A stretch of 64,000 nt of DNA, taken from Clitopilus passeckerianus. Its lineage: Eukaryota > Basidiomycota > Agaricomycetes > Agaricales > Entolomataceae. Below the pieces are notes generated by a model that worked only from the letters and a program-made list of their open reading frames with translations, was not told the origin of the DNA and made no database searches. The stretch covers positions 372,001 through 436,000 of the forward strand of contig CALYLX010000139.1 of the NCBI GenBank assembly GCA_944990035.1. Direction: 5' to 3'. Numbering within the stretch: position 1 is the first letter of the stretch; each line of letters opens with the position of its first letter. Of this stretch, positions 34,873 through 47,422 are shown one piece after another. Made by a program: the position numbers and the translations under genes.

Positions 34873-35845
34873 AGGCGCCAAAGCCTCTTCTTGCCTAGGC
34901 GGCGAACGCCGAAGGATCCATCCCACAGCATCTAGTCTTGGAAGGTAATTTAAGTCAAAATATTGAAGCATGGTAACGGCATTGTTACTGGACGGACATT
35001 GTAGACGTCACACACCTCTTTTGCATCTTTCATGATCACACATACAATACGTACGCAACTCATCGCAGCAACTCATGGTCTTTCTTCCCCCTTTACTACC
35101 TGTTTTTCTCCCTCCTTTCGAGATGAACTCGGCTTTTTTTGTTATTACCCTTTGGCCCGGCGTATATATACCCTACACTACCCACCATCCTCTCGCTTTC
35201 CAGAGACTTGCATGTTTTACGTTTCGTTCGACCTGCTTTTCGTTGGATCACACTTCGTTGCTCCAGCCACTCCATCTGCTACTGGCTCGGCGACATGCTT
35301 TCCCCCTACCTACCTCCCATCCACCCGTGGCTCCGTCAGCGTTCCCCTCTCTTACATTACATTCATTTTACAACCCCCCAGCTGACTATATGCATATCTG
35401 GGCTATGCGTGTAGGCTTGCGCCTCCCCTACTTTTTTGTTAAAGACTTTCTTGTTTATATTTGTTTGCTTTTTTGGGTGCCGGATGGTGCTCTGCCTGTC
35501 GTTTCTCGAGCTTGCTTTGCTTTATAGTGGATACGCTACATATTGCTACTGGACAATAAAACAATGGCGTGCGCGCAGATAGAATGAAGTTTAGTGGGTG
35601 TGAGCGTGTGAGGTTGTGTTGGTGCTTGGTTGGTCCGGGGTCCGCAGACGTCTTCATTCCGAACAATTATGTCGCTGCAGGACTCGCTGCGGTGGATGTA
35701 TCGGAGAGCAGGCCACCTTTGGCTCTCGTTTAATTCTACATTCCGTGCTGCCCACTCGTACAGCTGTTTGTTCTGGCGTCCACAAAACCCCTCGTTGATA
35801 AGCCAAGCTGATGGACAATCTTCTACCATTTCCACAGTCCTAGCC
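34873..35845. other. 3' region of GT2 gene and F-box upstream region
   Basis: T-rich UTR-like sequence, then repeat copy 35262-35352. An in-frame upstream ATG at 35669 would lengthen the following F-box protein by 59 residues; that part has no F-box-like features. Confidence 0.5.
35262..35352. repeat. ~90-bp direct repeat, copy 1
   Basis: Shares CCCGTGGCTCC.TCAGCGTTCCCCTCTCTTAC and TGCTACTGGCT with 37652-37742, same orientation, about 85% identical by eye. The two copies lie on either side of the F-box gene. Confidence 0.75.
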
Positions 35846-37288
35846 ATGTCCAGCCCGCAGCCAACTCCCGTCACTGAGGCGTCCACCGACCATCACGAGC
35901 GACCTACGCTTCCATTAGAACTACTTCTTGAAATCATCGAATACCACTCCGAATCAAAAGAGACTCTTCGTAAACTCAGCCTAGTCTGCCACAAGGCAAT
36001 GCGCAAGTGCCGTGAACGTCTTTTCTCCAGGATCTATTTCGACTTTTCAGAAGAGAAAACAATGGGTTCCTTCGAAAAATGGCTTCGTCTTTTGGAGACG
36101 AGTTCGACTAGCTTCTCCACTACTCACACAATTGCGTTGTCCTACCCTGGAGCAGTGAGTCTATATGACACTCGCAGATATAAAGCCAAGAAATCTGAGC
36201 CTCAATTTGAACGAGAACGAAAGGACCTTATCGGGGACAAGTTGTCGGGAGTAAGGACAATCATGCTCTCTAGGGTGCTATGGTGGCATGTACCCGCATA
36301 CACCCGTGATTTCCTTTCCAGCTTGAAAGCAACCAACCTCTTTTTAGACAACTTCGTCTTCGATGGTTGGATCAATGGGCCCCACGCTATCAACTTCTAC
36401 TCCTGGATTCCTCCTACCATCGAAACAGTAGACTCAAACCTCCCATTGAATGACTTAAAGAATGACCACTTCGGACTGGATCCGCCCAAGACAAAGGAAA
36501 TAACTCGAAAAAAATGTCTGCTAGTCCATACATGTGGCACCACGGTGGTGTTTTTCGTGGCCTTACAAGCTTTGTGGAATTCGATCAAGTCTGGCAGATA
36601 CAAGATCTTGATTGATTGCATGAACCTCAATCTATATCGAGACTTTCCTGGTCAGATACCATATAACCACGCCGAGGAATTTGTTTCCTTTGCTTCGGAA
36701 ATGTTGAGGACGTTAGGTTGTTCCCTCCAGACCTTGAACATCAACCTATGTTCCGAAGTCCGACTAGAGAATTCCAGCAATGACCCCCTTCATGACGAAG
36801 AAGGTACATCCCTAGCACCTGGCTTGAAACCCTTCTTATACTGTTTTGGCTTACAAGTCCCTGCAGAACCAGGACCGCCTTTCCGTTACCGTAATATCAG
36901 ACTCTCTGCTTGCTCTGATTTGCTTTCACTCCGGATGAGGACTATCCCAGTTGTCGGCTATGAATTCTCAAATATGGCACTTCAACTTCTTTTCACTCTA
37001 CCAACGGATAGCAGCTTGAAAGATCTGACTTTTGAATTTGTCCTGGGTGCCGACCTAAATGAACAAGCAACCGAGGCGAAGATGTTTCCATGGGGCGAGT
37101 TCAGGCCCGATACTCTGAAGCGCCGCTTCAGAAAGCTTAACTGGGTACGCTGGGTACTAGATCCGGTAGCCTTCGAGTATTGGTCAGAAACCAGCTTGAT
37201 CGACTCTCTCCATCGTATAGGGATCCAAACTGTCCAATACACGTATTCTGAAGACGCATCCCTGTGTAGCTTCGGAAAAGGTAGGTAA
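35846..37288 (+). CDS. F-box-like protein 2
   Basis: Single open exon, 480 aa from ATG 35846 (MSSPQPTPVTEAS). F-box-like segment: RPTLPLELLLEIIEYHSESK, then LRKLSLVCHKAMRKCRERLF. The remainder contains leucine-rich stretches (LKATNLFLDNFVFDG, RLSACSDLLSLRMRT) like the protein at 4706-6279, of which it is a distant relative. Likely an SCF adaptor with unknown target. ATG 35669 is an in-frame alternative. A GTAGGT donor at 37283 followed by CGCTATAG near 37339 could extend the C-terminus; I keep the unspliced stop at 37286-37288. Confidence 0.7.
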   Translation: MSSPQPTPVTEASTDHHERPTLPLELLLEIIEYHSESKETLRKLSLVCHKAMRKCRERLFSRIYFDFSEEKTMGSFEKWLRLLETSSTSFSTTHTIALSYPGAVSLYDTRRYKAKKSEPQFERERKDLIGDKLSGVRTIMLSRVLWWHVPAYTRDFLSSLKATNLFLDNFVFDGWINGPHAINFYSWIPPTIETVDSNLPLNDLKNDHFGLDPPKTKEITRKKCLLVHTCGTTVVFFVALQALWNSIKSGRYKILIDCMNLNLYRDFPGQIPYNHAEEFVSFASEMLRTLGCSLQTLNINLCSEVRLENSSNDPLHDEEGTSLAPGLKPFLYCFGLQVPAEPGPPFRYRNIRLSACSDLLSLRMRTIPVVGYEFSNMALQLLFTLPTDSSLKDLTFEFVLGADLNEQATEAKMFPWGEFRPDTLKRRFRKLNWVRWVLDPVAFEYWSETSLIDSLHRIGIQTVQYTYSEDASLCSFGKGR

Positions 37289-38530
37289 ACAACACTTCTG
37301 TATTTCCGACTTCCGACATTGAGCCCTTGCCTCGCTATAGTTATACTGGACTACAGGTTAGCTTCTGAGGGAACGTCGACAAACGGTTGGGGTTTGCATG
37401 TGAGTTGGAGTGGGAAACCTCATAAGAATCCGAGCCTTTGTCGTTGCAGAGATGTCAGGTATACACCCAGCGTAGCCGATGCGGATTAAAGCCTTGTAGT
37501 TTACGTTCTTTCGGTAGGCAATGCTGGAGAGGAATTCGTCCATATACTTTTCCGTACCCAAACCATTGCTCTGGCCTGACCTGACGAAAAGCAAGCCCGT
37601 TACCGACTACTGTTCAGACGCAGAGCCAGACAGATCTTAGGCCATTCTATCATGATCTCAAGCTGCTACTGGCTGGGCAACGTGCTCTCCCCGCCTACCT
37701 ACCTCTCCCCCACCCGTGGCTCCATCAGCGTTCCCCTCTCTTACTTCTGTCCTCTCCGGTCATCTAGAGCAGCGTACGAAAGCAGTACACCTGAAGGATT
37801 TCCAAGTCTTCGCGAATTTAGCCGGATGTCACAGTGCAAAGGTATGCCGTGAGAAGATCATTCCTCCTCAGTTTCCACCAAGGCTGCTGGTCAAATCACT
37901 TTCAATGTCATGATCATGCGTCCGCCAAAGCTTCGTTCCGGTAACCTCAATGTCATCTTCCACCATCCTCTCATCTTTCTAAATCTCTAGCAACGATGAT
38001 CATGAGAATACAACCCTCCTACTTCGACACGCTTCCAGACTTGCAACCACAATGGCCACCTATCTCAACGCCTCTCTCAAGTACACTGCTCCTTCCCCAC
38101 AATCAGCATTAAGTCCGGATTCATCAGTCTCGGGGGTGTGATTTAGTATGAAGGAGAGCTGAAGAAGGTTGATGAGAGCATGCAAATTAGAACCCCGTGT
38201 ATATAAACCGCAATCTGTCAATGCAGTAAAAGACCAATTCCCTCATTTCGAGTTCGAGAAGTCCTCAGGAGCGAGTTCTGCATGATAAGCCAGCGCCTTC
38301 GATGTAGCTATACTTTCATCCTTCCTTCCATCACTCGAATTCGCGCTCACCTGCGGACAATTTAGCCCTTTATTTGCATAAACTAATACAACCTTGTTGT
38401 GTGCTGTGCAGACAGGCGCTCGAACGATGGTAACACAGCCCATCTTCAATATCCTTTTCTCTCCCACCCACTGGTCCCAAAACTCCTACCCTCTCGAGCC
38501 TTTAGCTTTGAACACGCTCGCTGGCTGTTT
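37289..38530. other. Gap upstream of NACHT-ankyrin gene
   Basis: 1.2 kb. Contains repeat copy 2 and no supportable gene. The last 140 bp before ATG 38531 form an open frame upstream of the chosen start, without an in-frame ATG. Confidence 0.5.
37652..37742. repeat. ~90-bp direct repeat, copy 2
   Basis: Partner of 35262-35352. It lies about 365 bp after the F-box gene stop, within a gene-free stretch (37289-38530) that otherwise holds only short frames. Confidence 0.75.
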
Positions 38531-41500
38531 ATGTCGATTTTGGAGCGTTTCCGCACTAGAAATCGGCTTCCGAAATATCTCGTTCCAACTGGTGCATTGG
38601 CACTCGTCGTTGGCGGCTATTTATTATGGGAGTACGGAAGGCAATCTCCTTTGGCTGACAGCACCTCTACACAAGAAGAACCATCCGCAACGCCATCTGG
38701 AGGGCCTGCACAAGAGGATGAGTTCCCTACATACAACCGAGAAGGCAAAGGCTTAGGGGAGGGCGAGGATGTTGTGAGAGTGGAGGAAGATCCACTGCTG
38801 CCTCCGGGGTATGAATGGAACGAATACAGAGCCATGTCTACTCGTGTCAAGGCGATCGTTGAGGCTGCGCTTCTTGGAGACATTCTATCACGCCTTGGCG
38901 CTACTCTCAGTGAGGGAGAAGCCTCAAGATTGCTATCTGATGATCCGGAGCTTCGTCGTGTGCTTCTGGCGTGCTGGGAGAGAGGCTCCTTCGAGACGTT
39001 GCGATGCCATGGTAAGCAGCTCAATCTAACCACCAAGTTCTGTTGCTGACCGGAAAGGTAATCAGACACGATTGTAAAGCTTGTCAACAGTACATTGGTT
39101 TGCCAGAACGAGAACCCCACTCCCAGAGTCGACACAGAACGTGAGGGCTCACGGCCGGCGCGCAATGATCAAGAGGATATTGGTGATTATTTGTTGAACC
39201 TCTTCTACGATCTACGATTTAACATATGGCAGCCTCGATCACTCGAAAGTCGCTACAAATTTGGCCCAGGGATGAAGCCTGTGGAAAGGAAGAGGAAGAA
39301 GAAAAGTTCAATGGTAGCGCCGCTATCCAGCGAGGAAACTCGGGAGACGATACGACAACTCTGCAACCCACTCAAATGGAAAATGCAACACCTCAAGCAG
39401 GAGCGTCTGTCGGTCAGGCTTTCGCGAACATTCGAGGACAGGGATATCAAGGAGCCATTTCTGACAGGCCAAAAAATCACGAGGGTGTCGAGATTTACGG
39501 CGGGAACTTCAAAAGTGTTGCAGGGGATAACTGGGAGATCATCTGTGAGTAAACTCGGAATCTACAATTTTCGGTCATGCCCACTCACGTCAACGTATCT
39601 GCCAGATGCAAGTAAGTAGACACAGTCAACCTTCCCATATTTCCTCTGACGACTTGGTAATCAGGTGATCACCACCGAAAAGTCGCGAAATGGTATTCTG
39701 CAACCGACTACCGTCTGACGCACCATGACATATCCGCGAAACGAGCGGAGAATACGGGGATATGGCTACTTACTTCGGAGCGGTTCACCAAGTGGCGGAT
39801 GGACCCCAACTGTCGTGTCTTATGGTGTCCAGGCATACGTAAGAACTTCAGCTTGACGGTGATGACCTGTTCTGACGAGACGTCTTCCTGATTAGCTGGC
39901 GTCGGCAAGACTACTATAGCGTAAGTTCCTACCCAAAATTGTTTATCTCCAGCTCGACTCATCTCTGCCTTATTTTCAGCTCACTCGTGATCGACTATTT
40001 ACGCCAGCAACGTTCGGAAACTGTAGCCGTAGGATTTGCCTACTTCAATTACAAGCTTCAAGGACAGCAGAATGCAACGACGGTTCTTGAATGCCTGGCG
40101 AGGCAGTTGTACGAAAGCTACCAAGGCAATGGCGCATCGTCAAATCTAGAAGTATTTCACGAGGCAAGCCGTTCGGATCACCCCCGGCCTCCAACCAATG
40201 GACTCCTTGCTGCTCTGTCCAAGACATGTCAACAATTCCGGCAATACTACATTGTGCTTGATGCGCTTGACGAGTACCTGGAGAACTTTAACATTGAGGA
40301 CATCTGCAAGCTACTCACGACACTCGTTTCCTTGGGGAACACGACCAAGTTGCTTGTCACGTCGCGATTTCTTGAAGGATTGGAAAGGTTATTCCGAGAA
40401 TTCGGGGCAAGCAGGGAGGAGATCATTGCAGACGATGAAGATATGACAACATATGTGAAAAGCCGGATTGGGACCGCGGGGTTTCGCTTTGACATATCGG
40501 ATGCATTGTCAAACGAAATCGTGGAGAAGGTGAAGGGTGCTGCGGGAGGGAGGTGAGATTCTTATTCTATAAGATAATTGTGCGGATTCGCTGAACACCA
40601 ACCATGGATAGATTCCTTATGGCCGAACTTCACATGAACACTCTCGCGGAACAACTCAACCGTGGCAGTCTCAAGGAATCTTTGGTGAAGCTTCCTAAGG
40701 GAATAGATGCCACATATGAAAGAGTCCTTCAACGCTTCAAGACGTATCCCGAATCACACAGGGAACTTGCTATGACGACTCTGACATTCGTTACTCGTTC
40801 GAAGCGGCGGCTGTCCGTCCGAGAGCTTCAGCATGCATTAGCCACCAAGCCTGGGCTTGAGAACATTGAGGACTATGTTACGTCCATGCCAACAATCACA
40901 TCTCTATGCGCTGGATTGGTCATTGTTCGGGACGAGACTGTGATCTTTGTTCGTAAGTACTTTGTTATGTTTTGAGCGTCCTACACACCAATCTTCTGCT
41001 CTCCCAGACTTCACAGCCCAAGACTTCTTCGACAACAATTACATCCAATGCCAGTATTTTCCGGGTGCCGAAGAGGCAATTTTTAGGACTTGCCTTGTCT
41101 ACCTATCCCTCCCACCGTGCATCAGGTTCTATCAACGACCTAGATTGGACCGCCGACAAAACAGGCCCAATGCTGTCATTCCTTTTTATGACTATGCGTC
41201 CCAGCATTTGGGACTCCATGCGCAAACAGAGGAAGCTTCAAGGGACCTCGACTTATTCCTGACAAGCGGCACCGTAGCTGTTCATCAGTGTTGCGTTCAC
41301 ATTCTGGCTTCACTAAATCGTGACAACTCCGACCACCCTTTAACGACCACAGGATCCCCCGTTTTCCTGGCAATACACTACAGTCGGATTTCTACGTTGA
41401 AACAGATGCTCAGCAGCCTCAAGGAGGTTCCCCTTGCCACCAAGCGGACAACACCTCTCATATTTGCTGCTCGTATGGGTAGGACCACTTGCCTTGAAGC

Positions 41501-43250
41501 AATGTTAGGCTGGCACACCGCCCACCCTCGTGTCCCAGCTTCAAGTAGCCTGGGTCCCGGAGCACAACTCGAAGGACCAGCCCCAATTGGTCGAATCAAC
41601 AGCAGGGACGCAGAAGGATGGACCGCCCTGATGCATGCATGTGGGCAAGGTGATGAAGCAGCGGTGGCACTTTTGCTCAGTGACGACGGCATCAATGTCA
41701 ACTTGGCGGATAACAACGGAAGAACACCGTTGAGCCTTGCAGCTGCTAATGGTCATGAGGCAGTGGTAGCACTCTTGCTCAACCAGCAAGTCATCGACGT
41801 CAATTCAGCTGAATCAGACGAATCAACGCCATTAATCTGGGCAGCTTTGCGTGGCCATGAAGCAGTGGTGGCAGCCTTACTCAACCACAAGCGCATAAAC
41901 GTCAATTTGGCAGAGTCGGATGGGTGGTCGCCGTTGATCTGGGCAGCCCATGAAGGCAACGAAGCGGTGGTGACACATTTACTCAACCACAAGCACATCA
42001 ACATCAACTTGGCGGATGGCACAGGGAGGACCCCATTGAGTCATGCAGCCGAACTTGGCTATGAAGCAGTGGTGGCACTCTTGCTCAATTGCAGCAGCAT
42101 TGACGTCAATTCGGCGGAATCAGACGACGGATGGACTCCATTGACTTGGGCAGCCCGGGGAGGCCATAAAGGTGTTGTGGCACTCTTGCTCAACCACGAA
42201 GGGATCAACGGCGATTTAATGGACAGCAACGGGTGGACACCACTGATGCATGCAGTCGAATATGCCAATGAAGCAATCATGGCACTGTTGCTCAACCACA
42301 GAGGTAGAAACACCAACGTTGTGATGGGTGACAGGGGACGGACAATTTTATGGTATGCAGTCAAATCTGGCCATGAAACGATAGTCGCAACCTTGCTTAA
42401 CCAAGAGGGAATAAATGTAAACCCGGTGGAAGCTGGCGAATGGACCCCGCTGACCTGGGCGGCCCAGGGTGGCGATGAAGCAATGGTGGCACTCTTGCTC
42501 AACCACAAGGCCATTGATGTCAATTTCAGGGACGGGAATGGAAGAACACCATTGAGTCACGCAGCTGGGTTAGGCCATGTGGCAGTAGTGGGACTTCTGC
42601 TCAAACACGACAGGATCGACGTCAATTTGGCGGATTCATGCGGATGGACACCATTGGTCTGGGCAGCTCAGACTGGCCATGAAACAGTCCCCAAACTCCT
42701 GGTCAACCACAAGGACATTGATCTGGATTTGGTGGACAAAAATGGAAGGACTTTGCTATGTCGTGCAATTGGAGCATGCTGGGACAATACAGTGGCAGCC
42801 TTGCTCAACTGTGAGGCCATTGATGTCAACTACGCGGATAACGATGGGTGGACACCGCTGTTTTTCGCTGCTTGTCAAGGTCGGGAAGCAGTCGCTAAAC
42901 AGCTAGTGTGTCATCCCAGTATTCAACTGAACAGGCGCGACAAGAAAGGCGCGACTGCCCTTATTCGAACCATCGTGAAAAGCTGGAAGGGTGAAAACAA
43001 GCGACCTGATGGCCCTAATCTATCAACCATTGTACTGCTTCTCTTGCAGACCGACCTGGACGTCAACCTAGCGGACAACAAAGGACATACCCCACTCTTC
43101 TATGCTCGAAGGAACTTGGCCCTGCATCCAGGGTGGTGGAGTGTTTGCTCGTTACTTCGAGTAAGAAGAGCGAGGCTCGACTGGGTGGACTTCATTCATG
43201 ACTCGATGTTCCCGCAGCTATTCCTGTCACCGAGATTTCCCTCAGACTAA
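38531..43250 (+). CDS. NACHT-ankyrin NLR-like protein with N-terminal membrane segment
   Basis: NLR-like STAND NTPase, the family associated in fungi with heterokaryon incompatibility and non-self responses. Nine exons (38531-39011, 39066-39182, 39233-39544, 39606-39611, 39665-39838, 39896-39920, 39980-40552, 40612-40952, 41008-43250) give 4272 nt, 1423 aa; the fourth exon is 6 nt. Order: a hydrophobic helix at residues ~14-33 (KYLVPTGALALVVGGYLLWEY), a ~200-aa linker, a Gly-rich motif EIYGGNFKSVAGDNWEI, then NACHT with P-loop CPGIPGVGKTTIASLVIDYL and Walker B YYIVLDALDEY, a helical winged region, and about 15 ankyrin repeats (41610-43170; consensus like GRTPLSHAAELGYEAVVALL). The frame is open throughout. 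The membrane helix is unusual for this family. Confidence 0.88.
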
Positions 43251-43440
43251 CACCTCGCTCTTACTATATTGTTATACCGTTTACTTTGCCTCTCTATACA
43301 CTGGCCATTTCTGTTATTCGCCCTCGAGATGCACTCACAAGCGGCGTTGCGATCTCTAAATATCCACAGTTCACTGAATGTAATTGACTTTTTTGGATTT
43401 CGTTGAGCGTCGAGAATTCTGCCAGGCTCCAGTAGGTCGC

Positions 43441-43573
43441 ATCCACTTGACCCCTTCATCATTGCGACAAACAAGACTGAGGAAGAACTGAATAAGTCTC
43501 AGGACCTCGAACTAATTAATCTGGCCTGGGATGCAATTGGCTTCAGGTGCGGTTCTCCTGTTTGGGTGGAACC
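43441..43573 (+). pseudogene. Fragment of a repeated orphan gene
   Basis: Encodes FIIATNKTEEELNKSQDLEL and INLAWDAIGFRCGSPVWVEP, matching the minus-strand frames at 51084-51425 and the degraded copy at 50330-50610. The match ends on both sides, so only a piece was carried here. Confidence 0.6.
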
Positions 43574-45757
43574 GACGTCTGTAGTACTTTTAATCGGAAA
43601 CGCGAGTGATCCTGAACCTGTCCAACGTGCTCAAAGGAATATCTGCTCGATGTCCTTCTTCTGTTCACTCTCGTTCGCGTCACCACTCTTATTAACTCAT
43701 TTGGTTCTGATAACTACACCGATTTGTTCGTTCCCACCTAGATACGAGACCGTGCTCCCTTGAACACAGATAGATACCCCAAATCTCCCAGGTTTCGGAT
43801 ACATTATTAACAAACCTACCTACTCCGCAGCTCGTAGAGCACAAGTTGTAGTACTAGTCACGGCAATAATGATCACCTTCTCCATCGTAGTAGAGGCATC
43901 AAAATTCGCATGACGTAGGGAGCTGAAAAAGTATTTGCCCAAGACCGCTTCGGGGCCGGTGATTTTTGTAAAGAAAACACCGACGAGCGCAGTGCCAGGG
44001 GCACTCGTACGAATTTTCGGGTTCGTTAAGGAAGATGGCTAAAGGATACCACCTTAGCATTATTCTTGAGAAGTCCCTGCTCTTCATGATATACGAATAC
44101 CCTTTGAAATACCCTGAAGTCCTGCCGTGTGCTACTGACTGGGTTCAACAGCATAGTCCATCCCTCTACGAGAGGCTCGAGCCATTGTGTTAGTGACAGT
44201 CACCAAGGGGCTACACGACATGAACTTTCAGCATTGTGTGCCTTTTGGCTTTGCGGAATTCGTGGTGTTGTGGGGATAGCAATTAGGATCAATTAGAGAC
44301 CGGACGTCGGGGACACGGCGTCTGCTTAAGCGCCGTTACCATATTTGGCATATCTTCGTATTGAGAATCGTCGTCTCTGACAAACAGAACCTCAAACTGG
44401 CAGGCGAAAGAACACGGTAGGAAATAATTACTAATTAGGAACCGACTACGTAACATACAGTATATTGTTTCTATACTCACTCAGTAAGTAGTTAGGAATG
44501 TACTTGAAATACACGAAAATACATCCTATCATCTCAAGTAGTCTACAAGGTGACGGGGAAATTTTGGCCCTCTCATGTTCAGTGCAATACAGTATCTTGG
44601 TTATCTTGGCAGCGTCGAGACCCGTCATGGACAATGACAGCGCCCGTGAGTCATGGGCGCCAATTACTAATTTCCTGGGTACCTACCCGCGGAGATTGAA
44701 AGACCAAGCGAGTCCGAATTGACCGAAGAGAAGAGAAGACCCGGGAAAGGAACTGCTGGAAAACATTTGTCCGCATTTCGCCAAATAAGGCATTGGAAAC
44801 TCAGGAACTGGCCAGATAAGGACGAGATAAGAGTCTAAAAGTTTATTCAAGGACAGATCCTCCTGAGGTGAAAGAGCGTCTGGAGGGGTCATCAAAAGTA
44901 GGAACCTTTAGGGATATCAAGCCATGCGGACGGCGTCGCTCGCTTGTTGACTAAGATTTCCCCCGCGACCCTACAGATACGTATCTACTCCCTTCCCGAA
45001 TTACGTTCAATTCAAGCAGCTACTGTACTCGTTATCCTTCAGGTTCCAACCTTTTACTCTCGTCTTCAACCTCAATAGCAAGGCCTGCATCAGGAAAGCA
45101 TGCCATCACGCGCACGGTGATCAAGGGAAAATCAAAGGTACATGCTCCGCAGGATCGCCGCCAGGTTCACACACAGCTGAATACCTCCATCTTCTCCATT
45201 CATTTGCGCTGATGCGGGATCATATCAATCACGATCGTCTACTTACGAACAGGGCCCACTATCTGTGGAGTGTATTCGCACCTCGTTTCCAGTGAATTTT
45301 CAGCGAGTAGCCTTCGCGACGTACTAATTTTGGGGGTTGCTTAGTTTTCTGGATACGGCCCCACTTATTGATGGATTGTTCCGGGCGGCCTGAAGACTGG
45401 TTGGAGGTTTATCTGCACGCTGCCCACCCCACCTCGGTTTATTCGTGTCTACGAATTGGAGAACGTCAGCATTGACGTATGATACAGCAGAAATGGTGCT
45501 TGTCCCGCCGCTGAAGAGTTCTCGATATATAATGGCGGGAGGGCGTGAGAATGTTGGAGCCGCACTAGTATTATTGGAGCCACTAGTTTCCGTTTCGAGC
45601 GAAATTGGAAGGTTGCGAATATACTCCATCCTTTCAAATAATTTTTTTGTAATATTCTCTTTTCGGAAAAACATACTCAAAACATATTACCGTCACTCGT
45701 TACCTCGACCATTGGCACCGACACAGCTATTACCTTGATGCCAGCTTCCCCCCTGCC
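43574..45757. other. Gene-poor relic-rich stretch
   Basis: 2.2 kb with only short frames on both strands. The 44905-45000 part matches 55840-55945 upstream of the Crinkler-type gene. No intact gene, tRNA or transposase was found. Confidence 0.45.
44905..45000. repeat. Repeat shared with 5' flank of the Crinkler-type gene, copy 1
   Basis: The GGGATATCAAGCCATGCGGACGGCGT... block and GCGACCCTACAG recur at 55840-55945, in the same orientation, at about 75% identity by eye. Confidence 0.65.
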
Positions 45758-47345
45758 ATGATTCTATCTATCGCAGGCTTCCACCCGCGTTCCTTAAACT
45801 TCAAGCTATTCCTCCTAGGCTGCACATTCACATTCTCTCTGTCCTTTCTCTACCTCTACGGCTACCCCTCCTCCATCACCTCCTACTTCTTCCCCCAGAC
45901 CCAAACCAAAACCGAAGGCAGCTTCAGATTTGAAGCCGTTCCTGGGACATGCCCACCACGAGCGTACTCGAACGGACGATGGACGGGTCCACATTACAGG
46001 ACTGACGAACGGACTATGACGAACGAGACGCAGGCGCTCAGTTTTTCTGGGTTCGAAGGGTGCGCCAGTGGGCGTGAGTTCTGGTGGCATCTTGCCTCAG
46101 ACAACAAGGCTCAGTGGGACAGGTTCCCCGATGCCCAATCCTACCGTTGGGATGTAGGGAAGGACGACGGTTGCGAGGGGTTCGAGTCGTCATTGACCCC
46201 CAACGGGGACATGGATAAAGAGAAAATGGTCAAGGATATGGTTGAGCAAGGTGGCTGGCTGATGTTGGGCGACTCGATAACGGAAGGACACTTCTTCTCC
46301 CTGTCGTGCTCGTTGTACCCACACGTTATCGCTACACCCACGTACACACCCAACTCTTTCTTCGACCGTGCATGGCCGCAGGATTTATACCTCAACCCCG
46401 AGTCTCCATTATGGAAGAACAAGGAGTTGTACCTCCCACCTCACTTCAACATCACTGATACCCCACTCGCCACCTTCCGCCGTGTCGACCTGCTTATGAC
46501 GCAGGACGAGCTCGTAGAGCTGCATGACGACCTTTACCCTCCTGCTACCACTTACAACAAAAACGACGCAGAGCCATTCAAGCTGTTCTCTGAAGAGCAA
46601 GCCTGGTCGTTAAGTCCGAAAGAGTACATGCCTCTATTCTTCCAACGAAACTACAGCACCATCGTCGTCTCCACCGCCGGGCACTGGACCGTCACCCTCT
46701 TCGGTGGGTACGGGCCCAAGAGGAACTGGACGATCCCCGAAGGCGCCAAAGGAGGCATCGACGGCGTTATCGATTTCTTCGGGCATGCTATGGACAAGTG
46801 GGCCTCCGAGGTCCAGGGCGCTTTGGATGAGAAGGCGAAGGAGGAGAGTAAAGATGGTGGAAAGCCGAAGAAGAGGCAGGCCGTGGTGCGGGCGTATTTG
46901 CCTGGCCATGAGGACTGTCATAAAGCGAGGCAGCCGTGGACGAGTATCCAGCCTATGTGGTGGAACTGGTATAATTGGGGAAGGATTTGGGAGTATAATG
47001 AGGTTTTTGAGGTCGGTTTGGTTTATCATGTCAATCATAACCGAACTGACTTGTTATCTTTTTCTAAGACTCTACTAACTCGGAAGGCGGAGAAATACCC
47101 TGACATTCATTACCTTGCTATCGAGCGCCCGGGTAGATTGCGTCCTGATGCTGTACGTTTTTCCTCGCTTCCCTTTCGCCCTGAACTTGGCACTGATTTT
47201 TGGATTCGAATAGCATGCAACTGGTGACTGCCTCCATATCATGGCTGGCGCTGGCGTCATGGAGGGCTGGTCACATTATATCTGGCATTTTGTTTCCAAG
47301 GAACTTGGACGAGCGCGGAAGACTAGGATTAATGGCAACCTATAG
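45758..47345 (+). CDS. PC-esterase domain membrane protein
   Basis: Predicted O-acyl esterase/acetyltransferase of the PC-esterase (SGNH-like) group related to plant TBL proteins; acts on polysaccharide in the secretory pathway by family analogy. Exons 45758-47152 and 47214-47345 give 508 aa. A type II signal anchor lies at residues ~16-35 (FKLFLLGCTFTFSLSFLYLY). Catalytic blocks: GWLMLGDSITEGHFF (GDS), VVSTAGHWTVTLFGG, and the C-terminal DCLH in HATGDCLHIMAGAG, which supplies Asp and His. Without the last exon the DxxH motif would be lost, which supports the intron. Neighbours do not indicate the substrate. Confidence 0.82.
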
Positions 47346-47422
47346 GTTCTGTAGAAAAGCATATTATTATATGCGCGTATATATAAAGCACTCTGCCCTT
47401 CGGCCTGTTATCAGGAGGAGGG

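Noticed and set aside
41378..42523. Minus-strand frames with repeated phrases over the ankyrin array
   Set aside because: Periodic only because the ankyrin coding strand is periodic.
44270..44345. A third copy of the 6480/11700 repeat
   Set aside because: Only CTTAAGCGCCG is shared; too short to count.
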